DNA of 64,000 bases from Alterisphingorhabdus sp051668705 (GCF_051668705.1 NZ_CP196351.1:1178001-1242000); one strand, 5' to 3'. Shown: positions 7,952-17,786, counted from the stretch's first letter. The notes: generated by a model not told the origin, from the letters alone. Numbers and translations: made by a program.

Positions 7952-9340
7952 ATGTTTCGATTGTTCAAACACTATGTTCCACATGCCGTTGTGCTGCTTG
8001 GTCTTATAGACTTTGTGCTGCTATTCTTAGCCGCAGAATTGGGTTGGCAACTGCGCACGTCACAATTGGCGATTGATAGCGGCAACTTTGCTGATCGTAT
8101 GGTGCCGATTTTTAGTTTTGCTGTTTTGCAACAGGTGTCAATGATATCAGTCGGGGTCTATGGTACAGATGCTTTGCTGCGTCTGCGCTTTGCCATTGCG
8201 CGTTTGGCAGTCGCCATATCGCTTGGCATCATATTGTTATCACTCATGTTTTTCCTGATACCGGGCAGTACACTTTGGCGTTCCATATTGTTGTACGCGA
8301 TGATTTTTTCCATCGTCTCATTGGTTGCTAACCGGATATTACTCAACGGCATATTGGGTATGGGCGCTTTTCGTCGGCGGTTATTGGTTTTGGGGGCAGG
8401 CAATCGTGCGCAGCGGATTTTGGAACTTGGTGAGCGTAGCGACGCTGGTTTCGTCGTGGTGGGCTTTATCGATATGGGCAATGGTGAGCCTGTTATTGAA
8501 GAAGCCTTGGCGCGCTCAGCGATTAAGAATTTTGCCCGCTATGTTGAAAAGCTGAATGTCAGCGAGGTGGTGTTGGCTCTTGAGGAACGGCGCAATGCGC
8601 TTCCTTTACAAGATTTGTTGCGCATCAAAACACTGGGCGTGCATGTTAATGATTTATCGAGCTTTTTTGAGCGGGAAACTGGTCGCATCGATCTCGACTC
8701 TGTTGATCCAAGCTGGCTGATTTTCTCTGACGGTTTTTCCTCTGGCCGCTGGCTTTCCAGCATCGCAAAACGGCTTTTCGATATCACAGCCAGTGTCATT
8801 TTGCTGATACTTTTTGGTCCAGTGGTGGCATTATTTGCTCTGCTAGTGAAATTGGACAGCAAGGGGCCGGCCTTTTTCCGGCAAGAGCGTACGGGCCTTT
8901 ACGGCCAGCCATTTTACATTACAAAATTGCGCTCCATGCGCACGGATGCTGAGGGCGATGGCAAAGCTGTATGGGCGCAGGCTAATGACCCTCGTATTAC
9001 GCGTATAGGGCGATTTATTCGCAAAACCCGTATTGACGAACTGCCGCAAGCCTGGAGCGTGTTAAAGGGTGAAATGAGCTTTGTTGGTCCTCGGCCTGAA
9101 CGTCCGCAATTTATCTCTGAACTGCAAACACAAATACGCTATTATAATGAGCGGCATGTCGTGAAGCCAGGGATTACCGGTTGGGCACAGATCAATTATC
9201 CCTATGGCGCGTCGATTGATGATGCTCGGCAGAAGCTGGAATATGATCTTTATTATGCCAAAAACTATACTCCGTTTCTGGATATATTGATATTGTTGCA
9301 GACATTGCGGGTCGTGCTTTGGGCGGATGGTGCCCGTTAA
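7952..9340 (+). CDS. PEP-CTERM/XrtA system sugar transferase (TIGR03013-type)
   Basis: A 462-residue polyprenyl-phosphate sugar-1-phosphate transferase expected to start the repeat unit of an exopolysaccharide at the inner membrane. The N-terminal third has about four membrane helices, followed by a nucleotide-binding-like segment (LLVLGAGNRA). The C-terminal third is a bacterial sugar transferase domain beginning at KRLFD, with FFRQERTG, KLRSMR and SFVGPRPERP. The MFRLFKHYV start is typical of the XrtA-associated subfamily, hence the ATG at 7952 rather than 7907. PrsK follows after three bases, so they share an operon. The association with exosortase A is inferred from family and neighbours; xrtA itself is not in the window. 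Confidence 0.9.
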   Translation: MFRLFKHYVPHAVVLLGLIDFVLLFLAAELGWQLRTSQLAIDSGNFADRMVPIFSFAVLQQVSMISVGVYGTDALLRLRFAIARLAVAISLGIILLSLMFFLIPGSTLWRSILLYAMIFSIVSLVANRILLNGILGMGAFRRRLLVLGAGNRAQRILELGERSDAGFVVVGFIDMGNGEPVIEEALARSAIKNFARYVEKLNVSEVVLALEERRNALPLQDLLRIKTLGVHVNDLSSFFERETGRIDLDSVDPSWLIFSDGFSSGRWLSSIAKRLFDITASVILLILFGPVVALFALLVKLDSKGPAFFRQERTGLYGQPFYITKLRSMRTDAEGDGKAVWAQANDPRITRIGRFIRKTRIDELPQAWSVLKGEMSFVGPRPERPQFISELQTQIRYYNERHVVKPGITGWAQINYPYGASIDDARQKLEYDLYYAKNYTPFLDILILLQTLRVVLWADGAR

Positions 9341-9343
9341 ATA

Positions 9344-11461
9344 ATGGCCGATATCTTCCCCTTTATTGGTACTTTTGGGCATTTGCTGGCTGCCGCATTA
9401 AACGGTGCGCTAGCGATATGGATGTTGCAAAAGGCGTATCTGCGGCAACCAACGCATAAGGCCATGATTCTTGCGTTGGTGCTGACATCGGCCTGGGCGT
9501 TGACCTGTTCATGGGAAGGGCCGCTTAGTCTGTTGGCCTATTTTATGGAAACAGTGCGCAACGGCGCTTTGCTTTTATTTATGTATATCTTGCTGCGCTC
9601 TGATGAAAGTCATGAGCAGCCACCCACGGTCAGCATCTTATATCTTGTCATGTGTGCTATTTTGCTATTGCAGTTTTTTGTGGACGCAATAGCGGTGAAT
9701 ATGGCGTCTTTGGCTGCGCAATATTCATTCCTGTTTTTCACATCGACGATTTTGCGCATGATTTTTGCGGTCGGTGCGTTGGTGCTGGTGCATAATCTTT
9801 ATAGCGTAGCCTCCCCGCAAGCACGGATGGCGATAAGATTGCCTATGTCTGGCCTGGCCGTTTTGTGGTTCTTCGACCTTAACCTCTATACAATTACCTA
9901 TCTCTCCAACGCACCTTCATATGAGTTGTTGGCGATGCGGGGTATTATTGCGATATTTTTGACACCGCTTTTCGCTTTGGCCGTACGCAGTCACGGTGAA
10001 CTGAAAGTACAATTATCACGCAGCATAGCTTTTCACTCATTCTCTTTGGTCGCCATTGGTTTCTATCTGGTCGTCATGGTTATGGCCGTACAGATATTAT
10101 CTTTCTTCGCTGGTGAATATGCCCAACTTACACAGGTCAGTTTTATATTCGGCACGTCCTTGGCGGCATTGGTATTGCTGCCTTCGAACAGCTTTCGTGC
10201 GTGGTTTAAGGTCAAGATTGCAAAGCATTTTTTCCAGCACCGCTATGATTACCGTGCAGAATGGATACGCTTTGCTGATACAATCGGACAAGATGAAGGC
10301 GAAGATATTTCCTTTCACAGTAGAGTCGTCAAAGCTGTTGCTGATATCACCGATAGCAAATCAGGGCTGTTGCTAACGTCCGAAAGTGGCGGTTATCTAT
10401 CATTGCAGGAGAGATGGAATTGGCCTGCGGCAGACGTTCCGGCCATTGCGATAGATAATGATGCGGTCACATTTTTTCAGGATAGCGGCTATATTGCAGA
10501 GCTTGATAGTTTGCGTGAGGCGGTCGCAAGCGACAAACAAGTTTCAGATAATATTCCGTCTTGGTTGGTTGAAGAGAGTCGTGCATGGATCGTCGTGCCG
10601 CTTGTCCATTATGCACAGCTGGTCGGTTTGCTCGTGCTGGGTCGCCCGACAATTAATCGTTCGTTGGACTGGGAAGACTTGGACATGCTGCGTGTAGCCG
10701 GGCGACAGGCGGCGAGTTATCTGGCCGAGGAGCGCGGACAAAGTGCTTTGGCTGAGGCACAGCAATTTGAGGATTTCAATCGACGCTTTGCCTTTGTGAT
10801 GCATGATATCAAAAACACAGTCAGCCAATTATCGGTGATGTCACGCAATGCGCAGAAGCATATCGAAAAGCCAGCATTTCGCGCTGATATGCTGGAAACA
10901 CTGCAAGGCGCAGTGGATAAGCTGAATGAAACACTGTCGCGGCTTTCAAATTACAGACAAGGGGCGGCCAGCAATGTGGCACCTATAGATGTTTCCAAAC
11001 TTGTCACCAATGTTGCCGCGCAAAAGACACCGAGTCATCCAATTAATATTATTGGCGCGGATAATCTGACAGTAATGGGCGATGCAGTAAGCCTAGAGCA
11101 AGTGCTGCTGCATTTGCTGCAAAACGCCATTGATGCAAGCAAGAATGATACTGATTCCGTTATTCTGCAATGGTATGGCAAGGGTGATAAAGGATATTTG
11201 GAGGTCGCCGATCAAGGTACCGGCATGAGCGCAGAGTTCGTGCGTAACAAATTATTTAAACCTTTTTCTTCACAGAAAGATGGCGGTTTCGGCATCGGTG
11301 CATTTGAAGCGAAAGCGCTGGTTATGGCGATGGGTGGGATGCTGGAGGTCGAAAGCCGCGAAGATGTTGGTACGCGTATGATAATCTCCCTGCCGCTGGC
11401 GCCAGAAGACCAATATCAGCTGATGAATGACGATCAAAAAGAAGCATTAGAGAAAGCATGA
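9344..11461 (+). CDS. prsK: XrtA/PEP-CTERM system histidine kinase PrsK
   Basis: A 705-residue sensor kinase. About eight hydrophobic helices occupy residues 1-290. A GAF-like region follows (about 320-470), then the dimerisation/phosphoacceptor segment FVMHDIKN with His487, and an ATPase domain with LLQNAIDAS (N box) and DQGTGM (G1). The C-terminus fits PrsK, the sensor partner of PrsR in PEP-CTERM/exosortase organisms. It is packed between the sugar transferase (three bases upstream) and prsR (one base downstream), so the three genes are one transcript. The signal it senses is unknown. It should phosphorylate the receiver domain of PrsR. Confidence 0.93.
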   Translation: MADIFPFIGTFGHLLAAALNGALAIWMLQKAYLRQPTHKAMILALVLTSAWALTCSWEGPLSLLAYFMETVRNGALLLFMYILLRSDESHEQPPTVSILYLVMCAILLLQFFVDAIAVNMASLAAQYSFLFFTSTILRMIFAVGALVLVHNLYSVASPQARMAIRLPMSGLAVLWFFDLNLYTITYLSNAPSYELLAMRGIIAIFLTPLFALAVRSHGELKVQLSRSIAFHSFSLVAIGFYLVVMVMAVQILSFFAGEYAQLTQVSFIFGTSLAALVLLPSNSFRAWFKVKIAKHFFQHRYDYRAEWIRFADTIGQDEGEDISFHSRVVKAVADITDSKSGLLLTSESGGYLSLQERWNWPAADVPAIAIDNDAVTFFQDSGYIAELDSLREAVASDKQVSDNIPSWLVEESRAWIVVPLVHYAQLVGLLVLGRPTINRSLDWEDLDMLRVAGRQAASYLAEERGQSALAEAQQFEDFNRRFAFVMHDIKNTVSQLSVMSRNAQKHIEKPAFRADMLETLQGAVDKLNETLSRLSNYRQGAASNVAPIDVSKLVTNVAAQKTPSHPINIIGADNLTVMGDAVSLEQVLLHLLQNAIDASKNDTDSVILQWYGKGDKGYLEVADQGTGMSAEFVRNKLFKPFSSQKDGGFGIGAFEAKALVMAMGGMLEVESREDVGTRMIISLPLAPEDQYQLMNDDQKEALEKA

Positions 11462-11462
11462 G

Positions 11463-12845
11463 ATGACCATTGAAACACGCAAGCTTCTCATCGTTGAAGA
11501 TGATAAAGGTCTGCAAAAGCAGCTGAAATGGGCTTATGATGATTATGAAGTCTTTCAGGCCCATGATCGCAAAGAGGCGCTTGCTTTATTGCGTTCGGAA
11601 TCTCCGGATGTCGTAACGCTTGACCTTGGACTGCCGCCAGATCCTGATGGCAGCAGTGAGGGTTTCGCTACATTGTCAGAAATTATGTCACTCAAGCCCG
11701 ATACCAAGGTGATTATCGCATCCGGGCACGGCGCGCATCAAAGCGCACTCGATGCAATTGCAATGGGCGCTTATGATTTTTACCAAAAGCCCGTCGATAT
11801 TGATCGCCTTGGCTTGATCGTAGAACGGGCTTTTCAGCTGCATGCGATTGAAGCAGAAAATGCCAGACTGGCCAGCGATATTGGCAGCGGAAACCGCGTT
11901 TTGGGGCGTATCATTACGGCTGCACCAGAGATGCTAAAAGTCGCACGAACAATAGAGCGGGTCGCACCTACAACGGCATCCGTTTTGCTGTTGGGAGCCA
12001 GTGGTACGGGTAAAGAATTGCTGGCACATGGTGTCCATGATAATTCGGAACGTCGCAGCGGTGCATTTATCGCCATTAATTGCGCTGCCATACCCGAAAA
12101 CCTGCTTGAGTCGGAGCTTTTTGGGCATGAAAAGGGGGCCTTTACTGGCGCTGTTAAGACGACAGAAGGCAAAATCGAACAAGCGCATGGCGGCACTCTC
12201 TTCCTTGATGAGGTGGGTGACATTCCCTTGCCCCTACAGGTCAAACTGCTGCGTTTTCTGCAAGAGCGGGTCATTGAACGTATTGGCGGGCGCAAAACCA
12301 TTGCCGTTGATACGCGCATTGTTTGTGCTACCCATCAGGATCTCGATACGATGCAGCGTGAGGGAACTTTTCGCGAGGATCTCTATTATCGCTTGGCAGA
12401 AATTGTCATCACTATTCCCGAACTAGCGGACAGATCCGGCGACCCTATCTTGCTTGCTAAACATTTCCTGAACAGTTTTTCAGCTGAGTTTAACCCGACC
12501 GTTAAGGGTTTCGCGCCTGATGCATTAAAGCGGATTGATGAGTGGAAATGGCCGGGCAATGTGCGAGAGCTGGAAAACCGGATCAAACGGGCTGTTATCA
12601 TGGCTGAAGGGAAAACGGTACATGCTGATGATCTCGACCTGCCATTGGATGATGATAGCGAAGACGATGATGTTTTGAACATCAAGGTTGCCCGCGAGCA
12701 TACCGATCGCAAAGTCATTCGGCGTGCTTTGGCGCGCAGTGAGGGCAATATTTCAACTGCGGCAAAAATATTGGGTGTCAGCCGGCCAACACTTTATGAC
12801 CTTTTGAAACAATATTCCATGCAGCCAGCAGCGGAAAAGCAATAA
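11463..12845 (+). CDS. prsR: PEP-CTERM-box response regulator PrsR (sigma-54 activator)
   Basis: A 460-residue NtrC-type regulator. The receiver domain (about 1-125) has acidic residues VEDD (11-14), phosphoacceptor Asp54 and Lys109. The AAA+ domain has Walker A GASGTGKE (178-185) and the sigma-54 contact loop GAFTGA (225-230), so it should activate sigma-54 promoters. A Fis-type helix-turn-helix ends the protein (NISTAAKILGVSRPTLYDLL). In PEP-CTERM organisms this family is predicted to recognise a promoter box before genes for exosortase substrates. It starts one base after prsK, confirming the two-component pairing. No PEP-CTERM substrate gene was found in this window. Confidence 0.94.
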   Translation: MTIETRKLLIVEDDKGLQKQLKWAYDDYEVFQAHDRKEALALLRSESPDVVTLDLGLPPDPDGSSEGFATLSEIMSLKPDTKVIIASGHGAHQSALDAIAMGAYDFYQKPVDIDRLGLIVERAFQLHAIEAENARLASDIGSGNRVLGRIITAAPEMLKVARTIERVAPTTASVLLLGASGTGKELLAHGVHDNSERRSGAFIAINCAAIPENLLESELFGHEKGAFTGAVKTTEGKIEQAHGGTLFLDEVGDIPLPLQVKLLRFLQERVIERIGGRKTIAVDTRIVCATHQDLDTMQREGTFREDLYYRLAEIVITIPELADRSGDPILLAKHFLNSFSAEFNPTVKGFAPDALKRIDEWKWPGNVRELENRIKRAVIMAEGKTVHADDLDLPLDDDSEDDDVLNIKVAREHTDRKVIRRALARSEGNISTAAKILGVSRPTLYDLLKQYSMQPAAEKQ

Positions 12846-12854
12846 CAGGCTAAG

Positions 12855-14837
12855 ATGGCAACTCTTTCTTCCTCTTCCTATTGGGCAAAGGTCGCACAAT
12901 ATTGTGTGCTGGCAATCCTATGTCTGACATTGGCTGTGCCAGTGATTGGGCAAGATAATAGCGATGCCAAAGCCTCTTTCGCGCGCGCTAATGATTATAT
13001 TACCGAGAATAATTACCGTGCAGCACGGATTGAAATGCTCAATGCATTGGCAAAAGACCCTGAATGGAAGGCCGCGCGCATCTTGCAGGGGCAGATTTAT
13101 CTAAAACTGAAAGACCCTATTGCAGCAGAAGCAGAGATTAAACGCGCACGTGAGTTGGGCGTGGAAGATGCGCAATTGCGCCATTTGATGGGGCATGCGC
13201 TTTTGATGCAAGATAAATATGAGCGGACCAAAGAGGTTATTACTTCTGGCGCGGTTGCAGCTGAGCATGTCGGTTATGCGCAGCGGATCTTGGCTGAGGC
13301 TTTGCTGGAACTGGAAGAACGCGATGCGGCCCGCTCTGCCTATGATGCTGCGATTAAAGCCAATGATCGCAACGCTGATCTATGGGTATCCATTGGCCGC
13401 TTTCGCTTTCTTGGTGGAGATGAAAAAGGCGCCATTGAGGCTGTAGATTTTGCCGTTGAACTGGATAATCAGAATATCGACGCACTGCTGTACCGCGGAG
13501 AATTGTCACGGCGACAATTTGGGTTGACCTTTGCGCTGCCCTGGTTTGAACGCGCGCTAGAGATTGACCCAGATCATATACCGACATTGATTGCTTATGC
13601 ACAGACATTGGGTGATGCTGGGCGGTATCGTGACATGCTGGCTGCCAGCCGCAGAGTACTTAGCCTCGAACCAGATAATACCTATGGATATTATCTACAG
13701 GCTGTTCTTGCCGCGCGGGCAGGGGAATTTGATCTGGCGCGTAGCCTGATGCAGAGAATACGGGGCCGGCTGGATGAACAAGTTGCTCCAAAATTGTTGC
13801 TCTGCGCATTGGAATTGCAAGCACAAAACGCGATGCAGGCTGATGAATATTGCGAAGATGTTTTGCTGAAACAACCACACAACCCATCAGCGCAACAGCT
13901 TTTGATGCGGATCAAACTTATGGGCGGCGAATTGGAAGAGCTGAAAAGTGATTATAATGATGGCCGTTTCTCTTCAGTCTCGGCTGGCTATGCCTCTGCG
14001 ATCATGGCTCTGGCCTTGCAGTTGGAAGGCGATATTGAAGGCGCCACCGATTATATCAACACTGCGTCAGCATCACCGAACATATTCTTCCGACTTTTGG
14101 CAGAACCGGAAAATACCAACAATCTGAACCTGTTGATCAACAAAGAGCCCGGCAATGTGAAGCACCGAATTCGTTATATCAGGCGGTTGCTCAATGACGG
14201 GCGAGCGGACTTAGCTTATGCACAAGCGCTCCGCCTGCAAGTGCAATATCCGGATTATGTTGACAGCAATCTGCTGGCGGGCGATGTGGAGGTTGTGCGC
14301 CGCAATTATGCCAAGGCACTGACATATTTTGAAAAAGCATCATCTGCGCGCTTCTCTTTTGATGTCATGGTAAGAATGCATGACATGCTGGCCCAATTGG
14401 GACGCGGAGAACAGATGCAAGCATTATTGCGGCGTTATCTTGCTGCCAATCCGCATAATCTTCAAGCCAAGCATATGCTGGGGCTGGCATATCTCGACGC
14501 AGGCAATGCTGATTTGGCCCGCGAAGCGCTTCAGGAAGTGCGAGCGCGGCGCGGAGATAATACGCCTTTGCTGCTCGCGGATTTGGCCATTGCACAATTG
14601 CGGTCAGGAAATAGTGATGGCGCGCGCAGGACTGCGCATAAGGCCTATAGCATATTGCCCATGAATGCGGCGGTGTCTTTCACCTATGGGGAAACATTAT
14701 GGGCAATAGAGGAGCGCAGGGAAGATGCACTGGACCTCTATGAAAAAGCGGTCATCATTGCGCCTGATAACGATCTTTACAGAACGCGTTACAATACCGC
14801 TAGCAAAGAACTTGCAGATAATAAAGATGCGGCCTGA
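12855..14837 (+). CDS. prsT: XrtA/PEP-CTERM system TPR-repeat protein PrsT
   Basis: A 660-residue exported protein: a signal-peptide-like start (hydrophobic about 17-32, ending VIGQ) followed by tandem tetratricopeptide repeats over nearly the whole length. Examples of repeat segments are ARANDYITENNYRAARIEM and ALTYFEKASSARF. PrsT proteins lie beside prsK and prsR in organisms with exosortase A. They are thought to act as periplasmic or outer-membrane scaffolds in polysaccharide assembly or export, though this is not well tested. The gene begins nine bases after prsR and appears to be last in the operon. No clear terminator hairpin separates it from the convergent GntR gene. Confidence 0.92.
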   Translation: MATLSSSSYWAKVAQYCVLAILCLTLAVPVIGQDNSDAKASFARANDYITENNYRAARIEMLNALAKDPEWKAARILQGQIYLKLKDPIAAEAEIKRARELGVEDAQLRHLMGHALLMQDKYERTKEVITSGAVAAEHVGYAQRILAEALLELEERDAARSAYDAAIKANDRNADLWVSIGRFRFLGGDEKGAIEAVDFAVELDNQNIDALLYRGELSRRQFGLTFALPWFERALEIDPDHIPTLIAYAQTLGDAGRYRDMLAASRRVLSLEPDNTYGYYLQAVLAARAGEFDLARSLMQRIRGRLDEQVAPKLLLCALELQAQNAMQADEYCEDVLLKQPHNPSAQQLLMRIKLMGGELEELKSDYNDGRFSSVSAGYASAIMALALQLEGDIEGATDYINTASASPNIFFRLLAEPENTNNLNLLINKEPGNVKHRIRYIRRLLNDGRADLAYAQALRLQVQYPDYVDSNLLAGDVEVVRRNYAKALTYFEKASSARFSFDVMVRMHDMLAQLGRGEQMQALLRRYLAANPHNLQAKHMLGLAYLDAGNADLAREALQEVRARRGDNTPLLLADLAIAQLRSGNSDGARRTAHKAYSILPMNAAVSFTYGETLWAIEERREDALDLYEKAVIIAPDNDLYRTRYNTASKELADNKDAA

Positions 14838-14855
14838 TGCTGACCGAACAGTTGG

Positions 14856-15242
14856 TTAGTCGCTTGCAGCCTCAACTTTTGATCGTTGCTCCATAGCCAG
14901 CAACTCCTGTGGCTTAATACCCAGTCGCTCCATTTGTGCGCGCACTGGTGGCCAAATATTGTTCACGAAATCCTGACGCTCATGATCGCGCAATTTGGTA
15001 AGCGCGCCTTTTGCAACGAACATACCTACGCCGCGCTGCACCTCAATCAAACCGTCAGTCTGAAAACCTTGATAGGCCTTTGCTACTGTTAAGGGGTTGG
15101 CGCCTTCACGCGCGGCCAAGGCGCGTACAGAAGGCAAGATGTCGCCTTCGCCATAAGTACCGTCAAGAATAGCCGCAGCGATAATATCGCGCAGTTTCAC
15201 ATAAACTGGTCGAGTATCTTTCATAAGGTGGCGTAGTGCCAT
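14856..15242 (-). CDS. GntR family transcriptional regulator (YtrA-like, short)
   Basis: A 128-residue regulator with an N-terminal winged helix of the GntR type (about residues 10-78; DGTYGEGDILPSVRALA and NPLTVAKAYQ are characteristic). Only a short helical tail follows. The absence of a full effector domain fits the YtrA subgroup, whose members often repress adjacent transporter genes. No transporter adjoins it here: prsT converges on it and a nitroreductase lies upstream on the same strand with a 68-base gap. Its target is therefore unclear; autoregulation is possible. Confidence 0.85.
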   Translation of the reverse strand: MALRHLMKDTRPVYVKLRDIIAAAILDGTYGEGDILPSVRALAAREGANPLTVAKAYQGFQTDGLIEVQRGVGMFVAKGALTKLRDHERQDFVNNIWPPVRAQMERLGIKPQELLAMEQRSKVEAASD

Positions 15243-15310
15243 AATACAGCGGGGCAGGTCAAGGGTAATCGCTTTGCCGATGGCAAATTACAATATTGGC
15301 GATAATCTGC

Positions 15311-15919
15311 TTACGTCTTTATCGTCCAATCACTTAAGACCTTGCTAAGCTCCGGTCTTGGCCGTTCTTCCAAAGCCTTGGAGGGAGTTCCAAGATAGAG
15401 AAACCCGGCGATGCTCTCATCAGCTGATCCAAATTGATCGCGCACATCATCATTATAGGCTGGCCATCCAGTAATCCATCCCCCGACAAACCCGCGAACA
15501 TGGGCTGCATGAAGCAGGTTCATGGTAAAGGCACCTACGCTCAACTGCTGTTCCCATGCCGGTATTTTGCTGCTTTCACGCGGACTGTACAGCACCACCA
15601 GCAATTCTGGCGCGTGATGGGCAAACAAATCCATGGCTTCTAATTCCAATCGGCCTGCATCAGGCTTTTCAGCGTGATAGGCAGATTGCAATATACTGGA
15701 TAGGTCATCCCTTTGCTCTTTGCGGATATGGACAACCCGCCATGGTGCCAATTTGCCGTGATCAGGCGATCGCAGCGCATCGGTAACAATGGCTGCAATG
15801 GTGCTTTTATCAGGCCCTGGCGCAACCATATCGCGTGGGCGGCAGGAGCGGCGTGACGCAATATAGCGGGCAGGCGAGGCGAGATCATTCAGGATATGCT
15901 CATATGTCATGGCCAACAT
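15311..15919 (-). CDS. Nitroreductase family protein
   Basis: A 202-residue flavin-dependent oxidoreductase of the nitroreductase superfamily. RRSCRPR near residue 24 and the APWR segment around residue 60 fit the FMN-phosphate binding pattern, and GGWITGWPAY in the last third matches the short YdjA-like subgroup. Members reduce nitro groups, quinones or similar compounds with NAD(P)H; the natural substrate here is unknown. Two close in-frame ATGs (15919 and 15910) cannot be separated by ribosome-binding site. The 236-base region upstream, shared with the divergent POT transporter, carries a strong inverted repeat. Confidence 0.85.
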   Translation of the reverse strand: MLAMTYEHILNDLASPARYIASRRSCRPRDMVAPGPDKSTIAAIVTDALRSPDHGKLAPWRVVHIRKEQRDDLSSILQSAYHAEKPDAGRLELEAMDLFAHHAPELLVVLYSPRESSKIPAWEQQLSVGAFTMNLLHAAHVRGFVGGWITGWPAYNDDVRDQFGSADESIAGFLYLGTPSKALEERPRPELSKVLSDWTIKT

Positions 15920-15993
15920 ATCGAAAAGCCAAGTGGCAATTGCAATGGCCCGTAGGTGTGCAAGTGAAGATTGTGAGACGGATCAGCCCAAAT

Positions 15994-16034
15994 GAAACGA
16001 CAAAAAGGTATCAACTGATACGATTTGCCGTTTC
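15994..16034. repeat. Imperfect inverted repeat between nitroreductase and POT transporter
   Basis: Arms 15994-16013 and 16016-16034 pair over most of their length (GAAACG.CAAA... and GTATCA match), leaving a two-base centre. No T run follows on either strand, so a terminator is unlikely. It could be an operator for either divergent gene or a structured leader. Confidence 0.5.
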
Positions 16035-16155
16035 AAAATTGCTGTAATTGGGCATAATGACATGAAGCACCTTCACAGCATGGTATTTTTGTTTAGGGTG
16101 TGCAGGGAATTTTGGATAAGCCGCTAAGCGGTGTATGAACTCGGGGAGATAGGCT

Positions 16156-17736
16156 TTGGCCTCAACACTACAACATGGCGATTCCGCCGGTACATTTCTG
16201 GGCCATCCGAAGGGGTTGTTCGTTCTGTTCTTTGCCGAAATGTGGGAGCGCTTTTCCTATTATGGAATGCGCGCGCTGCTGATTTTCTATTTGACCAAGC
16301 ATTGGCTTTATTCTGATTCCAAAGCAGGTGTAATTTATGGCGCTTACACTGCGCTGGTATATATTACGCCGGTTTTGGGCGGTTATCTGGCAGACAAATA
16401 TCTTGGTCAGCGCAAAGCGGTCCTTTTTGGTGCTGTGTTACTCACATTAGGGCACTTCTTTATGGCCTTTGAAGGAGAACCGCAGGTCGGCAATGTCGAT
16501 AATCCGGTTATCTATGTCTTCTGGCTAGCATTAGCGCTCATCATCGTTGGTTCAGGCTTTTTGAAGGCCAATATCTCTGTGATCGTCGGACAACTCTATC
16601 CACGCACTGATATCCGCCGAGATTCAGCATATACAATTTTCTATATGGGCATAAATTTGGGTGCCGCTATCGGTTCATTACTCTGCGGCTATATTGGCGA
16701 AACCTATGGCTGGGGCTATGGCTTTGGTCTTGCGGGTATCGGCATGTTGGCTGGCTTGTTGGTCTTTATGTGGGGTAAGCCTCTGCTGCTGGGGCGCGGT
16801 GAACCACCCAAGCCTCTCGCAAAAAATACTGAATGGACAATGTATGGCATTGGTATTGTAATGGTCGGTCTGTGCTGGGCTGCTATTCAGTTTCAAGATG
16901 TCGTGGGTTATTTCTTGGGCGGCTTTGGCGGCGCGTTGGTTCTCTATGTGCTGTTTACAGCTGTCACCAAATTGGCGCCGGAAGAGCGTGACCGTATTTT
17001 CGCGGCAATGTTCTTGATCCTGACATCAATTGTATTTTGGGCATTGTTTGAGCAGGCTGGCTCTTCACTCAATCTGTTCACCGACCGTCATGTTGACAGA
17101 GCGGGTGTTCCCGCTTCGACATTCCAGTCGATCAATGCAATCTATATCATCCTGTTGGCACCAATCTTCGCCATAACTTGGCAATATCTGGGCCAAAAAG
17201 GTTTGGAGCCGTCAGCGCCATTTAAATTTGGCCTTGGCGTCATTCAGGTTGGTTTGGGTTTTCTAGTCTTGGTCTGGGGCGCTAATGCAGTTGGTCTTGA
17301 AAATGCTACACCGGTTATTTTCATCTTCCTGATCTATTTGCTGCATACAACGGGTGAGCTTTGCCTGTCTCCAGTTGGGCTATCGGCGATGAACCGGCTT
17401 GCTCCTGCACATATGGCATCGTTGATTATGGGCACATGGTTCTTTGCATCTGCAACCGGCAATTTTGCTGCTGGTCTGATCGCTGCAGCGACTGGTGCAG
17501 AAGGTGTGGGCGAAGAAGCCGGCAAGCAGGTTGTCATTGATGTGTATTCCACCGTTGGTATGTATGCAGTGGGCATTGGCATCGCCGTGTTGGTGATTTC
17601 ACCGCTTATCAAAAAACTTATGCATTTGGATACTTTGAAAGATGATGCAGAAGAGCTTGAGGATATATTTGGCGGTTCCGAAGTCGGGTCACCAGACGCT
17701 GCTGGCGTTCGCCCAGCGACACGTCCTGCTGAATAA
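16156..17736 (+). CDS. Proton-dependent oligopeptide transporter (POT/PTR2 family)
   Basis: A 526-residue inner-membrane symporter that should import di- and tripeptides with protons. The family signature ExxERFSYYG is at residues 28-37, and about 12-14 hydrophobic helices follow, with a second family motif around FYMGINLGAA. The start is a TTG at 16156, chosen because GGGGAG lies seven bases upstream and the N-terminus has the right length; no in-frame ATG comes before the first helix. A rho-independent terminator follows, so it is a single-gene unit. The upstream inverted repeat may regulate it. Confidence 0.92.
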   Translation: MASTLQHGDSAGTFLGHPKGLFVLFFAEMWERFSYYGMRALLIFYLTKHWLYSDSKAGVIYGAYTALVYITPVLGGYLADKYLGQRKAVLFGAVLLTLGHFFMAFEGEPQVGNVDNPVIYVFWLALALIIVGSGFLKANISVIVGQLYPRTDIRRDSAYTIFYMGINLGAAIGSLLCGYIGETYGWGYGFGLAGIGMLAGLLVFMWGKPLLLGRGEPPKPLAKNTEWTMYGIGIVMVGLCWAAIQFQDVVGYFLGGFGGALVLYVLFTAVTKLAPEERDRIFAAMFLILTSIVFWALFEQAGSSLNLFTDRHVDRAGVPASTFQSINAIYIILLAPIFAITWQYLGQKGLEPSAPFKFGLGVIQVGLGFLVLVWGANAVGLENATPVIFIFLIYLLHTTGELCLSPVGLSAMNRLAPAHMASLIMGTWFFASATGNFAAGLIAAATGAEGVGEEAGKQVVIDVYSTVGMYAVGIGIAVLVISPLIKKLMHLDTLKDDAEELEDIFGGSEVGSPDAAGVRPATRPAE

Positions 17737-17756
17737 TTAACCTATATAATTTTAAG

Positions 17757-17786
17757 AAAAGGGCGTCCTGCGCGGCGCCCTTTTTT
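17757..17786 (+). terminator. Rho-independent terminator after POT transporter
   Basis: A GC-rich hairpin (AAGGGCG paired with CGCCCTT around a ten-base loop) is followed by six T residues at 17781-17786. Confidence 0.9.

Noticed and set aside
7952..14837. Complete exosortase/PEP-CTERM locus
   Set aside because: No xrtA, ATPase, chain-length or substrate genes are present; only the transferase and PrsK/R/T block can be supported.
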